From Rhodamnia argentea (lineage: Eukaryota > Streptophyta > Magnoliopsida > Myrtales > Myrtaceae), in NCBI RefSeq assembly GCF_020921035.1, contig NC_063150.1, forward strand, positions 930,001 to 994,000: 64,000 nucleotides of DNA. The letters run 5' to 3'. The notes below the pieces were generated by a model. That model had not been told where the DNA came from. It saw only the letters and a list, made by a program, of their open reading frames with translations, and made no database searches. Positions 22,906 to 35,400 of the stretch are shown piece after piece. The position numbers were made by a program, and so were the translations under genes. The number at the start of each line of letters is the position of its first letter. The first letter of the stretch is position 1.

Positions 22906-23640
22906 AGTGGCGTTTGAGATCAAGGGAAGCAGCTATATTGGTGTAAGACAGATGAGTTCTCTATGAAGGGAAACTGCACTGTGCAGATCTCACTTCACGG
23001 TGACTGCTGATCTAAGGACATCAATTTGCTGTGAGTTCTTTCCCTGGGCATGTCTACTTTGGAAGTTCATTATTTCTTATTTAAGTTTTACTAGCCATTT
23101 ATTTGATCTTCAGGTGAGAAAGGCACGAATACTGGCAACTTCCGGGAGCCTGAGGAATCGGGGAGGCGGCCTTCTTGCAAGGTCATGGAAGAGCCATCTT
23201 TTTGATTTGGCGGTTATGTTAATTTGCCAAAGTTAGCATCTGCATTGGCATTCCAGTAATCTCGGCTGAGGTTTCAGCAAATCTGCTCAGAATCATCCTG
23301 GAAGTATGTCGTCTGGACTGGCATGAACAGCAGCCGATCGCAACTGAACACGGTCCGGTTTCACACTGCTGCAATTCGAATCCAGTTTGAGTTTGCTTTA
23401 GAATAGCGGCAATTTTCATTCCGAGGCAGTCGCTGTGATAATTTCAGCAATGTTGTGCCGCCTTTTGCTGTACACAAAGTTGTGGTTCCATACATACTTC
23501 TCGAGTTCATCAACCAAACCGATGTCGATGTTCTGCTATATTGCGAGATGTAGCTACCTTACTTCCGGTACAAGCATGAGCTTTGCAAAATGACCATTAT
23601 GTAAATGAGGGCTGTTTCGTTGAAAAAAAAAAAAAACTAT
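22906..23640 (+). other. 3' UTR region of the PORR gene
   Basis: Follows the stop codon without a break in composition and contains a possible spliced segment (acceptor 'tttgatcttcag' near 23114). It ends in an A-rich tract at about 23621. No protein is supported. Confidence 0.4.
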
Positions 23641-24330
23641 TGATATATCACCTGGCAACTTCTAAGTGTGATATTTTCTCCAAAATTTTAAAATAAAGGG
23701 AAATTTTCACATAAAAGCTTGAAGTGCGCTCATTTTTTCAAAATTTATTACCATAAAAAATCCTAAATTGATATATTTATGATAAATTTATCTCAAAATA
23801 TTTTTTGATCACGAAAAATCCTAAATTGGTGCATTTGTGATAAATTTATTTCAAATTGTTCTTTTGACCACCAAAAACCCTAGACTAGTATATTTGTGAT
23901 AAATTTATCTTAAATTAATTTTTTTGATAACGAAATACCTTAATTTGGTATACTTATAACAAATTTACTATGCGTTAAAATGAGTTAATATTACAAAAAG
24001 TCCTAAATTGGTAAATCTGTGATAAATAGAAGGTAAAAATCTCAAAATGGTATACCTGTTAACGGTCATGTGTCATCCAACTCAATAATTTGATAGTTAA
24101 ATTTATCGAAAACTAACGAAGAATAAATTTGTTATAGATGTACCAACTCAATAATTTGATAGTTAAATTTATCGAAAACTAACGAAGAATAAATTTGTTA
24201 TAGATGTACCGGTTTGGGGTCAATTTGTTATAAGTGTAGCAGTTCGAAATTTTTTGTGGTAAAAAAAATAGTTTGGAATAAATTTGTCACATGTGTACCA
24301 GTTTGAAGTTTTTCGTGGTATTAACCTTTT
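23641..24330. repeat. AT-rich degenerate repeat, phrase 'gataaatttatc'
   Basis: The phrase 'aaatcctaaattggtatatttgtgat' (with changes) recurs every 60-75 bases to about 24040; after that its reverse sense appears ('aatttgttatagatgtacc', 'gtaccagtttg'). The block therefore has imperfect inverted halves and looks like a non-autonomous element. Confidence 0.6.
24077..24208. repeat. Perfect 66-bp tandem duplication
   Basis: Two copies of a 66-bp unit beginning 'ccaactcaataatttg' at 24077 and 24143, apparently without differences. It lies inside the AT-rich repeat block and must be recent. Confidence 0.9.
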
Positions 24331-24365
24331 TCTCAAATAAGAGTGAAATCATCACGATAGCTTTA

Positions 24366-24745
24366 GATAATGTTCTAACGCCGGCCAGCAACATATTCTG
24401 GCCAATCAAAAACATTTTCGTTCAAAGATAATATTAGCTTTATATTATTTTTTATTTTCCTTTTCTTTTTTCGCACTTTTTTTTTTTTTTTTTTCGTGGT
24501 TGGCAAGGGCTCGACGACCCTCGCCGGTGACCGGGCCGGGGCCAGCATGCCCTTGTCGCCCACTAGCAAGGATTGTCACCGGCCTCGAGCGAGGCTTTGC
24601 CCCCTCGCCCGGTCCCTTCGGCGAAAAGAAAAGGAAAAAAATAAAGAAAGGAAATATATTCAAAAATGTAAAAGATGAAAATGCCCTTGATCAGTTTGAA
24701 GGTCAAGCCCTTGTTGAAGACTAACATAGTCATTTCAGGACTTTA
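24366..24745. repeat. GC-core repeat, possible relative of the inverted-arm family
   Basis: A GC-rich centre with 'ggttggcaagggctcgacga' and 'cccttgtcgcc' sits between T-rich and A-rich flanks, the same design as the inverted-arm elements, but the outer arms are not clear. Confidence 0.4.
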
Positions 24746-24906
24746 TCCAATTATTCGAGAAAATAAAGAGCATTTCGGGTATTTGTTTTAAAACAAAGAA
24801 GAAAATTGATAAAACAAAAGAAAAAAAAAAGGAAAATACAAATTATCAGCAAAATGCCAACTATATTATATTGCAACTGTCCATAGCTTGCGGGCTCACT
24901 TTCACC

Positions 24907-24930
24907 AGAGAGAGAGAGAGAGAGAGAGAG
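24907..24930. repeat. (GA)n microsatellite in the leader of the PEP mutase-like gene
   Basis: Twelve GA units end six bases before the ATG at 24936, so they lie in the 5' UTR. Confidence 0.9.
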
Positions 24931-24935
24931 CAACT

Positions 24936-27900
24936 ATGGTTTCTTCTTCAGTCATCGGTTGCGGAGAAACCACCTTCTCTCTCCTCCGCTCACCATCGCC
25001 GCCGCCGCCGCCGTCTTCTCTCTCTTCTCTTCACTCTTCCGCCTCCACAACCGCTCCGCCTCGCTCGCCTTGCCGCATTCAGCTCGGACGGTCGATCCAG
25101 CGCGCTCTCCGCTCTAAATCGCGGAAGGAATCGTTCCGCCCGCCGTTGGCGTGCTCCGGTGATTACGGGATCGGGAATCCGGCGACGGAGTCCCCGGCCA
25201 AGGCGCTTCGGCGCATCCTCGAGTCGCCGGGGATTCACCAGGGGCCGGCTTGTTTCGACGCCCTCAGCGCCAAGCTCGTGGAGAGAGCTGGGTTCGGTTA
25301 CTGCTTCACGAGCGGTGAGTTCGGGAGTCGTGTTTATTGGTTCGTGATTGGTTTTGATCGATGATGGTTTGTTGGGGACTGCATGATTGTTTTAACTGCC
25401 AATCGGTGTGTCCATTTCCAACATCTGTAGGGACGATCACTTAAATGCGAGCTTATGGAATTTGATTAAACCGATATTCCAAGTTCCATGTATAGACAGA
25501 CATTTGTCCAAGTTCCATGCATCCTGTAGTATAGGAGTACCTTAGTTTTCAGTGAGCCACTAGACTATGCCTATGACGCAGCAGAGCTGTAGCAAATTCA
25601 CTGAGGTTCGGTCTGTTCAACGATATGATTTATGCTCCTTAATACTGGGGATGGTTGTCAATGAGCCCCAAGGGGGGAAGGATATCTTTGTGATTTTCAA
25701 AGAATATCAGAATTCTGATTCTTGGCATTGAGTTGGTATAGACTTGTTATAGTAAGTCAACTATGAAGATGGACTAGAGTCATCAGATTGAGATGCATCC
25801 CTTACTGCTTTGAAGTTTCTTGAGCTCATCATCATCACCTCACTACAGTGTTTCCTCTTCCTGAATGTAACTATGACACCAACATAATCCCATTCCTGAT
25901 TGTTGGAATTTCTCATTAAATTCTTACTCCGATGAGAGGACAGATGGAGTGTGAGCTCTGTTTAGATTTCAGCTACCTCTTACAAAATGTGTGTTATTAT
26001 GTACGTAGGTTTATAGTTCCCTTATCCTTCTCTGGCAGGGTTCTCAATATCTGCTGCTAGATTGGGGTTGCCTGATACTGGTTTAATCTCCTATGGAGAA
26101 ATGGTAGATCAAGGGCAACAGATTACTCGCGCTGTCTCTATTCCTGTCATAGGGGATGCTGATAATGGATATGGAAATGCAATGAATGTGAAGAGGACTG
26201 TGAGAGGATATATCAAAGCTGGCTTTGCTGGACTCATTCTAGAAGATCAGGTAATTACTCTAAAGTAGTTCGTAGAGTTTTGAGCATTTTTATCGAATAC
26301 CAATCTGTTTATCTTTCCTCGGATTTGGTTTCACGCATTCTTACTAGAATTGCAACTTGTTCAGGAGTAAATAATTGCCATCTTAGATTGTTAGTAGGAG
26401 CTCTTATGAACAAAGAAATGAGGCTTAAAGAAGATTGATGTTGTAGGCAAAGAAGCATGTTTCATTTTGATGATCAAGTGAGGATATATTGGATTTCTTT
26501 GAAGATAAGTGGTGTCAAGCATGTGGCTATGTAAATTCCTGTGGGCTGTACAATCACATTATATTGCCATACATGCATGACCAGATGGACAAATGAATTT
26601 TTTGGTAGAGCAAGTGTTTAAATCTGCTGTGCTAATTTAGCAAAAGGTGAAGTTACATTAAAATAGCTGAGATAGGTACCCTTGAAACATGTTACGACTA
26701 AACATAAATAATGCAGAAGGCATATTCCATAGTTGATTACAAGCATGCTGTACAATCTCATTGGCGAATAAATGGTGGTTTGATGCGTGAAAATCCTAAT
26801 GGGTTGTTTCATGAGATTCTATCTGTAATGTTTGTTGCACCTTGTGTAACCTTTCACAGGTCTATCCATGTTGAAACTGACTACAATTTACTTGGAGTTC
26901 TTGGTACACATGCCTCTCTGGCAGCAATTTCATAGGCTGGGCAAAACTTCTTAATAACATTGGTGATATAAATTACAATGGTGGGATTTTCCATCTGATA
27001 ATGTGGAGTTAACTGATAATCAAGTCAATTTTTTTTCTCAAGGCCAAATATTCATTTGAGGGTTGTGCTTTTACCCTAATATTTATATCTATATTCTGAA
27101 TCTAGCTCTAAAAGTCCTGCCAAATCTTTTGATTCATCTCAATCTCGACTGTCAGCTCACTATAGTAGGATTTTCTTTCATGAATTGTATGTCCACTTCG
27201 CGACTTTGCTTCATTCAAATTTCCAAGCAGTTAGTGGGATAACTGTGTTGCTTTTAGTTGTACATTTGTTGTCACTGCTTGTCTCCCTGTTTCATAATGC
27301 TGACTCTGTTGTTGATTTTCTGAAGACAAAAAATATAACAATAGAAGAGGGAAAAATTGTTAAGTCCACATGTGTAAAAACTAAGAATATTGAAATAATA
27401 TTAGCTCTTTTTGTGTTCTCGTCATATGTCAATTTGTACTAGGCCAGAGTATCAGTTTTTTATTAACCAGCATCCCAATAGATTAGTTGAACTACAGCTG
27501 ATAATTGACTTTTCTGTCAGGCATTATAGGTCTTCTGCTTTGATGCTTTTATCTTCCTTAGTCCTGGCTCATTCGTGTACTTCTTCCATGTACTTCATCA
27601 CTTTTACATCAACTGATGTTTATTTCTCTATAAGACATGAAATGCTTACGAAGTAGTATTTACAAGGTATCTCCAAAAGCTTGCGGTCATACTCGTCATA
27701 GAAAAGTGGTGTCTAGAGAAGAAGCAGTGATGAGAATAAAAGCTGCTCTGGATGCGCGAAAGGAAAGTGGTTCTGACATTGTTATTGTTGCACGAACTGA
27801 TTCTCGTCAAGCGATTTCTCTGGGTGAATCACTCTGGAGGTCTCGGGCTTTTGCTGATGCTGGAGCAGATGTTCTTTTCGTTGATGCTCTAGCTTCGAAA

Positions 27901-30872
27901 GAAGAGATGAAGGCTTTCTGTGAAATTGCTCCGTCTGTCCCAAAAATGGTACAACTGATCCCCATTAATATGATCTTCAATAAGCTTTTTTTTTTTTTTT
28001 TTTGGTTGAAAGTTTGGACATTCACGGTGCCTGTCTTTTTGTCATGAACAGTTATTCATAAGTAACCTTAAAAATGGAACACCTATCAGCATCTGTATTT
28101 TACTTTTCCCTGCTGACACACCTAATAAAAGTCATTATTCAATCAGATCCCAATGCTGAGGTCATGACTTTGATTGAAATGACAGGAGCTATGACGGTGG
28201 GGGGAATTCATTGGTCGAGTGAGCTCCAGGCTTTTTTCCTGGATATTCGAAATTTAAGGAGAAAAAACGATAGCAGTTACCACTTACCATATAAGTACAC
28301 AAAATGTGCAAAAAAGAAATCCCCAGAAAATTGACTAACTGAAAAATGAACATAAGAAAGTTGCTTTTGTCGCTTTTCCTTCAGTCAAACATAGAGCAGT
28401 CATGAACCAGGAAAAATAAAAATAAAAAACCTTAGATTGCTTGAAAGTTAGCCTGCGTTGCTTTTCAGACAGTGCAGCCCTTGCGCAATAAATGTCTATA
28501 TGCTTACACTTGGTTTTTAGTGGACAAAGGCATCCTGGCATGTAATTTCATTCTGAGAATGCAAAGTTACTTGTCCCCACAGCCTGCTTGTTATTATGTT
28601 GGGTTACACTCATTGTTCATGAGTTACAATGTGACCAAACAAGGTCAATTGCTTGTTAAAATCATTGTTCGCAGTTCGAAGTAATTTGCAATGATTGACA
28701 AAGCTTTCTTTGATCTGCATAGGCTAATATGCTTGAAGGAGGTGGGAAAACACCAATACTCAATCCTCTTGAACTTGAGGAAATAGGATATAAACTTGTG
28801 GCTTATCCGCTTTCCTTAATCGGGGTTTCTATAAGAGCAATGCAGGTAGCATGTGTTTACTTTTCCTTTTACTGTTAATGGGAGATTTATGTTAACCTTC
28901 CTGCAAATTTAAGCAGCACGTTGGGTGCAGGAATTTTGTGTTGAACATTTCATATATAGGGAGGTCATAGTATTCTGGCTTCTGAAACTAGTATTTGTCT
29001 TTTTCATGGCTGTTTGGTTGTGCAATTGAATACCTTGCCTTCATCAAAAGGATTTTTGGTTCTGTCCTCTACTGAGTGATCAGAACTGATGGGCAGTAGC
29101 CCCGTTTAAGTTTTCAAATGTTGTTCAAGCCTGGAGGTATTATTTTGTCTCAATTAATTTTGCAACAGGGATGGTCAATATGCTTGTCTTATTTCTTCTT
29201 TCTTGGAAGGACCTATTTAATGCTGGTATCGCAGAATACTCTAAGACAATATGATAGGAATTTAAGTGGTGCAAAAGGAACGATCCTTTATAAGCTCAAT
29301 TGAGTGGCGTGTAAGGCTAATACTTTTAGGTGAGGAGAAATCATATAATTAAAATTAAGATGGGTTAGGTTGTTCCATAGGAATTCAGGTGAAACTGGTC
29401 ATGCTAGATGTCACTTTAGTTCTCCTCTTAGGTTGGAAGCATGTTGATAGTAGCTCTTTCGGGTACACTGACGTTTGCCATGGTCTGTCCTTCGATTTCT
29501 CTTGCTTCCACCCAGATGCATATTCGAATTCAATAACATAGAGGTTTATTCTATCTGCTTTCAACCATCTTTCAATTGTTTTAGGATTCTCTGGCAGCTA
29601 TCAAAGGAGGACGAGTACCACCTCCTGGAAGCATGCCATCTTTTGAGGAAATGAAGGAAATCTTAGGTTTTAACACCTACTATGAAGAAGAGAAGCGTTA
29701 TGCTACGCCTACCACCAGTCAATTGCCTTCTCGCGAAGGTTGGTATTTACTTCCCTATGACCCATTGAAGTATGCCCAATTGATTAATTCCATTGATTAC
29801 TTCTAAAAGTCAAGTCCGTCTTATGTTTGATACTAACGAGCAATCACCATTCCCTCCTCAGTCATAGAGGTGTACATTTTCTTTTTGGATTAGCATTGTG
29901 AAGTTTAGCAGTTAGCCATGAATACATATTTTTTGACCAGATTTTCCAAGTAGCCATAAAAAAGGTTCAATGTGTCGTTCTTGCTCCGAATGGAATTTGG
30001 CTTGGCTTAACTACTTTAGTTCTTGAGTTTCTTGTTTTAAGAAGATCCATAAGTTCTCTTGTTCTTGTTGGCACCATTAACATCCTCGAAGTATTTGCAA
30101 TTTTTGCCCTCTCCATGACATGAAATCATCTGTCAGTGGGCACTGAGATGTACAGTACATCACAGAGGACTCAAGAAGATACAGAGCAAAGGAGTCAAGT
30201 ACTGGAAGCTCCCATTGTTGAAGTGATAAATCCTACATATTATGGGTCAGAAAGCTCAAGAGGTCCTTTCTCGGGTCTCTGGTCTCGAACTTTGAGAATA
30301 AAAATAACGGGAAGAGATGGTCTAGAGAGACTTGACCTCAGGATTCCAGTAAGTCATAAAATGGATTTCATCTTGCATATCTGTGGTAGTAGCAGTACAT
30401 CAGTAGTTTCATTCTTGCTTGTGGCCTCCTATTCCAAGATATCATTTTGCTAAACCACAGCCTGAAAACTTGTTCTACCATGTTACGTGCCAGTATTTTC
30501 CGTATGAATATAATGCTTATAGCTGGCACAGTACATAAAAGTGTATTCTCACCTCTATGTCCACATTATACATAACGGATGAATGTTATCTGCCTGTCTT
30601 TCCTTTTCTTCTCTGCAGGCCGGATTATTGGATAACATCACGAATATCGTCCCGGGTATTCTTCGTGATTTTTGGCAATCTTGGCATTTTTGTCTGTTCT
30701 GGAATAAGTTTCCGAGCAGATAAAGAGACTTTACTTCTTTTTCATCGTTGCAGCCATCGCCGGTGTAAATATTAAAGAATTGTTGGATGACGCAAGTGCA
30801 GAAGTCGGAGGGAAACTCTTGTTAGATTTTAACGATACAATGGGCGACAGGATTCAAGTATTTCTGGAGTAA
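24936..30872 (+). CDS. Isocitrate lyase/PEP mutase family protein, chloroplast
   Basis: Eight exons: 24936-25314, 26039-26250, 27667-27948, 28723-28845, 29585-29738, 30137-30348, 30619-30655 and 30754-30872 (TAA 30870-30872), 505 residues, all in phase with GT-AG introns. Residues 1 to about 75 are Ser/Pro-rich and suit a transit peptide. The TIM-barrel follows: CFDALSAKL, FTSGFSISAARLGLPD, GDADNGYGN at 165-173 (metal-binding Asp), EDQ at 195-197, PKACGH at 200-205 and ARTDS at 239-243. The Cys203 in the PKxCGH loop is the residue that lyases of this superfamily use, so a C-C bond lyase is more likely than a true PEP mutase. The C-terminal 165 residues form an extension beyond the barrel, as I recall for Arabidopsis At2g43180. 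The substrate is not known from sequence. It is convergent with the epsin gene. Confidence 0.93.
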
Positions 30873-32449
30873 GACATAGCTGTCGCTTGCTTGGATTCTT
30901 CAGAACAATATCCAATCACGAGCAGATAACAGTGGTGCCGGAAAATTCTCTGTAGAAGAACACGGCCCACAGTCAATGAAAAGGGTCCTTTCAACAGTTG
31001 GTCAACCTTTTTTTTTGGATCCCCTTCCTTCTCTCTTGCCCCAGTAAGCCAGTGACTAACGTATTTACATGACAGCTAGGATATGGACACTTTCAGGCGT
31101 TACCGATTCTTCATGGAGGCAATTTCAACCCGATAGAATGCTTCAACATGTATACTTGCAACGTGCTATTATCAAGTGAAAGCACTACTGAAATTGAGTC
31201 GAGAATGAATATATGTGTATACACACACAAATATCGCGTTAACCCTGTTTAGATGAATCGAGGATTACATGGTATGTAAGAGACGTCGCAGTTTAATCTT
31301 TTCCATAACAACGTTTGGCCTATGTGAAAATTAATGATCTGTGACATAGAGCAAACTCTTCTTTGCTCAAGTTATTATTTTCTTTCATGGTGAACAAGAG
31401 AATAAGCTTCATCTTCAGTATGCGATCAAATGATCTGTCTCAGTTGATCAAACAAAAGTCAATTGACTTGTTTGTTAGGGAGCTGGAGATTGATTGAGTT
31501 GACCAGATCTCCTCATAACAGACTGATTAGTCGGCTCTTTATCTTTGAAATCCCAAGCTACCATATCTAGAAGGAAAGGTCTTTAAGGCGGCTGAGCTTA
31601 GGGAAGGTGCACTAAACTGAGATTCCATTGGGACAAAATGTGCGTCTTACGAATGTCTTGGCAAGAGCTGGATCGAACGAGTCTATACCAAATGGTGTTG
31701 GGGCCTCCCAAGGGAGCAGTGTTTTCATCCATGTGGATTTAAGACAACACCATTCCAAATCACCTTTCAGCTTCAACCCGACATCCTTTGGATTCATCGA
31801 CTACACACTCTTTGAGTAGATGCTTCTCGGAGAAAAGAAAAATGCATCGATACTTGTCCACTTAAAAGTCTTCAAGGGGCTGTAACCATGCTCTATCATT
31901 GTTTTTCTAAATCAGTTCATCCAGACTGTTCAACGGTCTGTATAAGAATCTTACCGATAGTTAATATTCTAGACTGCCACATCAAAGTAAGAAGAGCATG
32001 ACAACTATCTCCAGTCCCCAAAATCATAAGTAGAGCACAATTTTATACAAAAATTGACGTACAGTACTTATTTTTCATGCTCAATCACACTAAGAATCTC
32101 AGGCAACTGATACAAAAAAAGGAAGAACATCTGTAAAAGGGAGAGATACTGAAAATCCCGGAAGCATGTTCTGTACCATGGCTTAATATCACAGCGACTC
32201 CAATACAGAGGTACCTATCTCAACTCTAGGGTCCAAGGAGCGATAGTCCCAGGCAATACAAATTTACTTTGTAGCAGACGGAATATTACCCGCAATCATA
32301 TGAGAAACTATGCCTTCGTATCTTCAAGGAGACTTGCTGCGGAGTAAGGACAAGAATAATGCCTGTTCGCTATGATAACATCCACACCTCACAAAATTAT
32401 CATGTAATTATATTGCTGCTTTCCCCATTGGGGCACACTTCACTACCTT
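30873..32449. other. Convergent intergenic region
   Basis: Contains the 3' UTRs of the PEP mutase-like gene (+) and the epsin gene (-). An open frame at 31612-31797 (-) has no known family and no context. No other gene is seen. Confidence 0.5.
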
Positions 32450-35400
32450 TCACCGATATCCACCGCCATATGGCTGTTGAGCATACGGATTTCCACCCAT
32501 CATGGGGTTATAACCACCCGGCATCGATGATCCAGGAGGTAAGCCAGTTGGCCGTTGCATCGGAGCTCCTTGCCCAACTCCCATGTTCATCCCCATGCCC
32601 ATGTTATACCCCGCATTCATACCCATCCCCATATTATTCATCCCCATTCCCATGCCCATAGGTTGATTCATACCTCCATAACCGCCCATAGGCTGATTCA
32701 TGCCCATGCCAGACCCTTGACCACCACCCATTCCCATTCCCATGCCCATGCCCATGCCCATGCCCATGCCGGAACCAGCCATGGGGTTAGGTGGAGGCCT
32801 AAGAGCACTAGCACCAGCGCGGCCCATTCCCGTACCTGATCCCATAGCTTTGCCCATGTTAATCGTGGACGTTACAGGAGCAGCAGACTGTTTTTCCATC
32901 CTCTTCTCCCTTCGATTTATTGCATCGAAATCAACTCCTATGTCTGCTAGTGGATTGGTCTTTGCTGCATTTAGAAACCCACAATGGCATCATCATCTCG
33001 AAGACATGCTAGCAGCCTACTACTTAAGAACAGAAGTTAATGAAAATAGAATTTAAGCACTCACGTCCAGATATATTCAAGTTGACTAGCCCTCGGCTCA
33101 GTGTATCAGCCCATACAGTCGACTTAGTCTCGAACTTCTTGTCCTTAGAAGGTTGAGGTACAATAGCAAGTGCACCAGTTGAGGATGAAAGAGGTTGCTG
33201 TGAAGCCGCCAGAGAATTTTGCCCCGTTTGTGGCAGTAAGTTGCCAAGAACATCATTGTTCGGTTGTACACCTCCTCCAAATGATGCTTGCTGTGGCGGC
33301 ATATGAGAAGTTACAGTAGATGTACCTCCTGATGGTAAAAAGCTTCCATTGGTAGCGTGCACAGGCAGCATATTCTGTGGAGCCATGTGTGGAGGTGGTG
33401 CAGCTCCAGCCTGTGGGTAGACATTCCCGTTAGGAGCTGAAGTTCCCATGTGCTGTGGGAAGTTCCCATAGTTAAATTGCGGCACCGGTCCAGTTTGCAT
33501 ATGCGGAGGGACTTGTGAAGCTACTGGCGCCACGGGACCACTCTGTGAACCAAAGTTCTCGTACATACCAGCTTGCAACTGTGCAGGATGACCACCTGGA
33601 GCAGAAAATGGTGCCTGTGGTGCAGCGACGGCTGAAGGTCCAGAGGGAGGAAGAATGTCCGCCAAAATATCAGTGCTTGGGTCAGGCTCAGAGTAAAACT
33701 GTGAATTCTGTGCGCTAGCTGGAGCATATGTTAAGCCAGACAATGAATTCCCAAATTCGTAGTCGACTGTCGTTTCTGCATGTGAGCCACCCATTTGAGG
33801 GATTTCCGCATTTTGGTTCACATTTGGCTGCATAGTGGCTACAGGTGCGGCAGTTGGTGGTTGGATAGGGGCGCTGTCTCCAGATAGGGTAGCTTTAAAA
33901 GGTGAATCACCAAATGGATCTTCAAATGACTGCATCCACAAAATCATTGTAGAAGTTGCAAATTACCAAAACACGAAGTGGACCGTAATTAAGGTCAGAA
34001 AGGACTATGAAAAGACATTAAAGCCTGCAATTGAAGAGAGAAGCTCAGGAATAAATACGACAGAAGAAGTTTCTCCACAGTGCATGAAGCTAAATCTTCA
34101 TTCTATTTCACCACCAAAATTTTAAACTAATCCGAAACTTGAGGCATAGGTAGGGCCCAACATGTAATTATGACCCCGAATCAAGTTTCAATTCACTTCC
34201 TGGATATTAGATATTAGTATTACATGCAAGGGTTATATCTGGCATAAACCATGCTCCTTTTGAATGAGGCCGATAATTATACTCGAACTGCAGAAGCATG
34301 GCATATCTATGACATATACGGTATGGAACAATTATCCGAAAGGTAGGGGGCCCATTGAAGATGCACATTAGCTACAATTAAGAATTTCAACAGTAAGCAC
34401 CTAGCTACATATGCAAATTCTGTAGGGGGCTCATCATGTCTGGTTGCATTAAATCTCAACTTAGTTCACGTTTGTCATAAAAGCTTTCACCAACATAAGA
34501 TTCACCACCATAAACCCGCAATGCTTTTATAGATGGAGTCCCATGACAATGGCATGCACATCCAGGGAAACCAACAAGAATTTATCACGCCCATCAGTTT
34601 CTACATCATTATTAACTGAGAAGAAAAGCAGTTCTTAAAGTTGCTGCATTTAAGACATAAAATTGCACCTGGTTCATGACATTAGATGCTGATGGGGGAG
34701 CTGCAGCAAATGTGGGTCCAAAGTTAGTGTTAGCCGCAGCATCAGCTTCAGGAGCAGAGGATCCAGATGTCACTGGCATGATGGCTAATGGGTTCGCAGA
34801 AAATGAATCTGACAAAGAGCCAAGCAAGTCTGTTTCTGCACTCTTTGATGTAGTAGGGGCAGCTGATCAAAGGAAGTAACAAAAGTGAGTTTTTCAGTGT
34901 TTATGGGACAAAAATTGACAAAGAGGCAAAACCTAAGCTCCTAAAACCATAAGATTACTGCTAGAAAAAAGAATCTATGGACAACCATTCCATTTTACGA
35001 AAGAATCAGTGTAGAAGCAGGTTACCAAATTGTGATATGAAATGTCAACTTGTATATTAGCTCATAGATTATGCCACATAAATTTGTGCAACCAAACAGA
35101 ACTATGCATATACACGATTTAGCATATGAGTACACAAGCATAACTTAGGAAAGAATCACATGTGATGTCATGAAGTAGAATTAAGTTTACCTGAAAGTGG
35201 ACCGCGTGGATCAAACTCATCAAAAGTCTCGAATTCCTGCTTTGCAGGAGATGCAGAAGAAACAGGAGCATTAGCTGGTGGGCTAGTATTATCAGTGACA
35301 GGGGGTGAAGAAGGTTTAGGAGCAGATGTTGCTGGAGTCTCTACATCCCTGTAGTCGATTAGAATGAAAAAAAAAACTGAGAAAGAGCAGAAAGGGAAGC

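Noticed and set aside
31612-31797. 61-codon minus-strand frame between the PEP mutase-like and epsin genes
   Set aside because: No family recognised, and it sits in the convergent 3' region.
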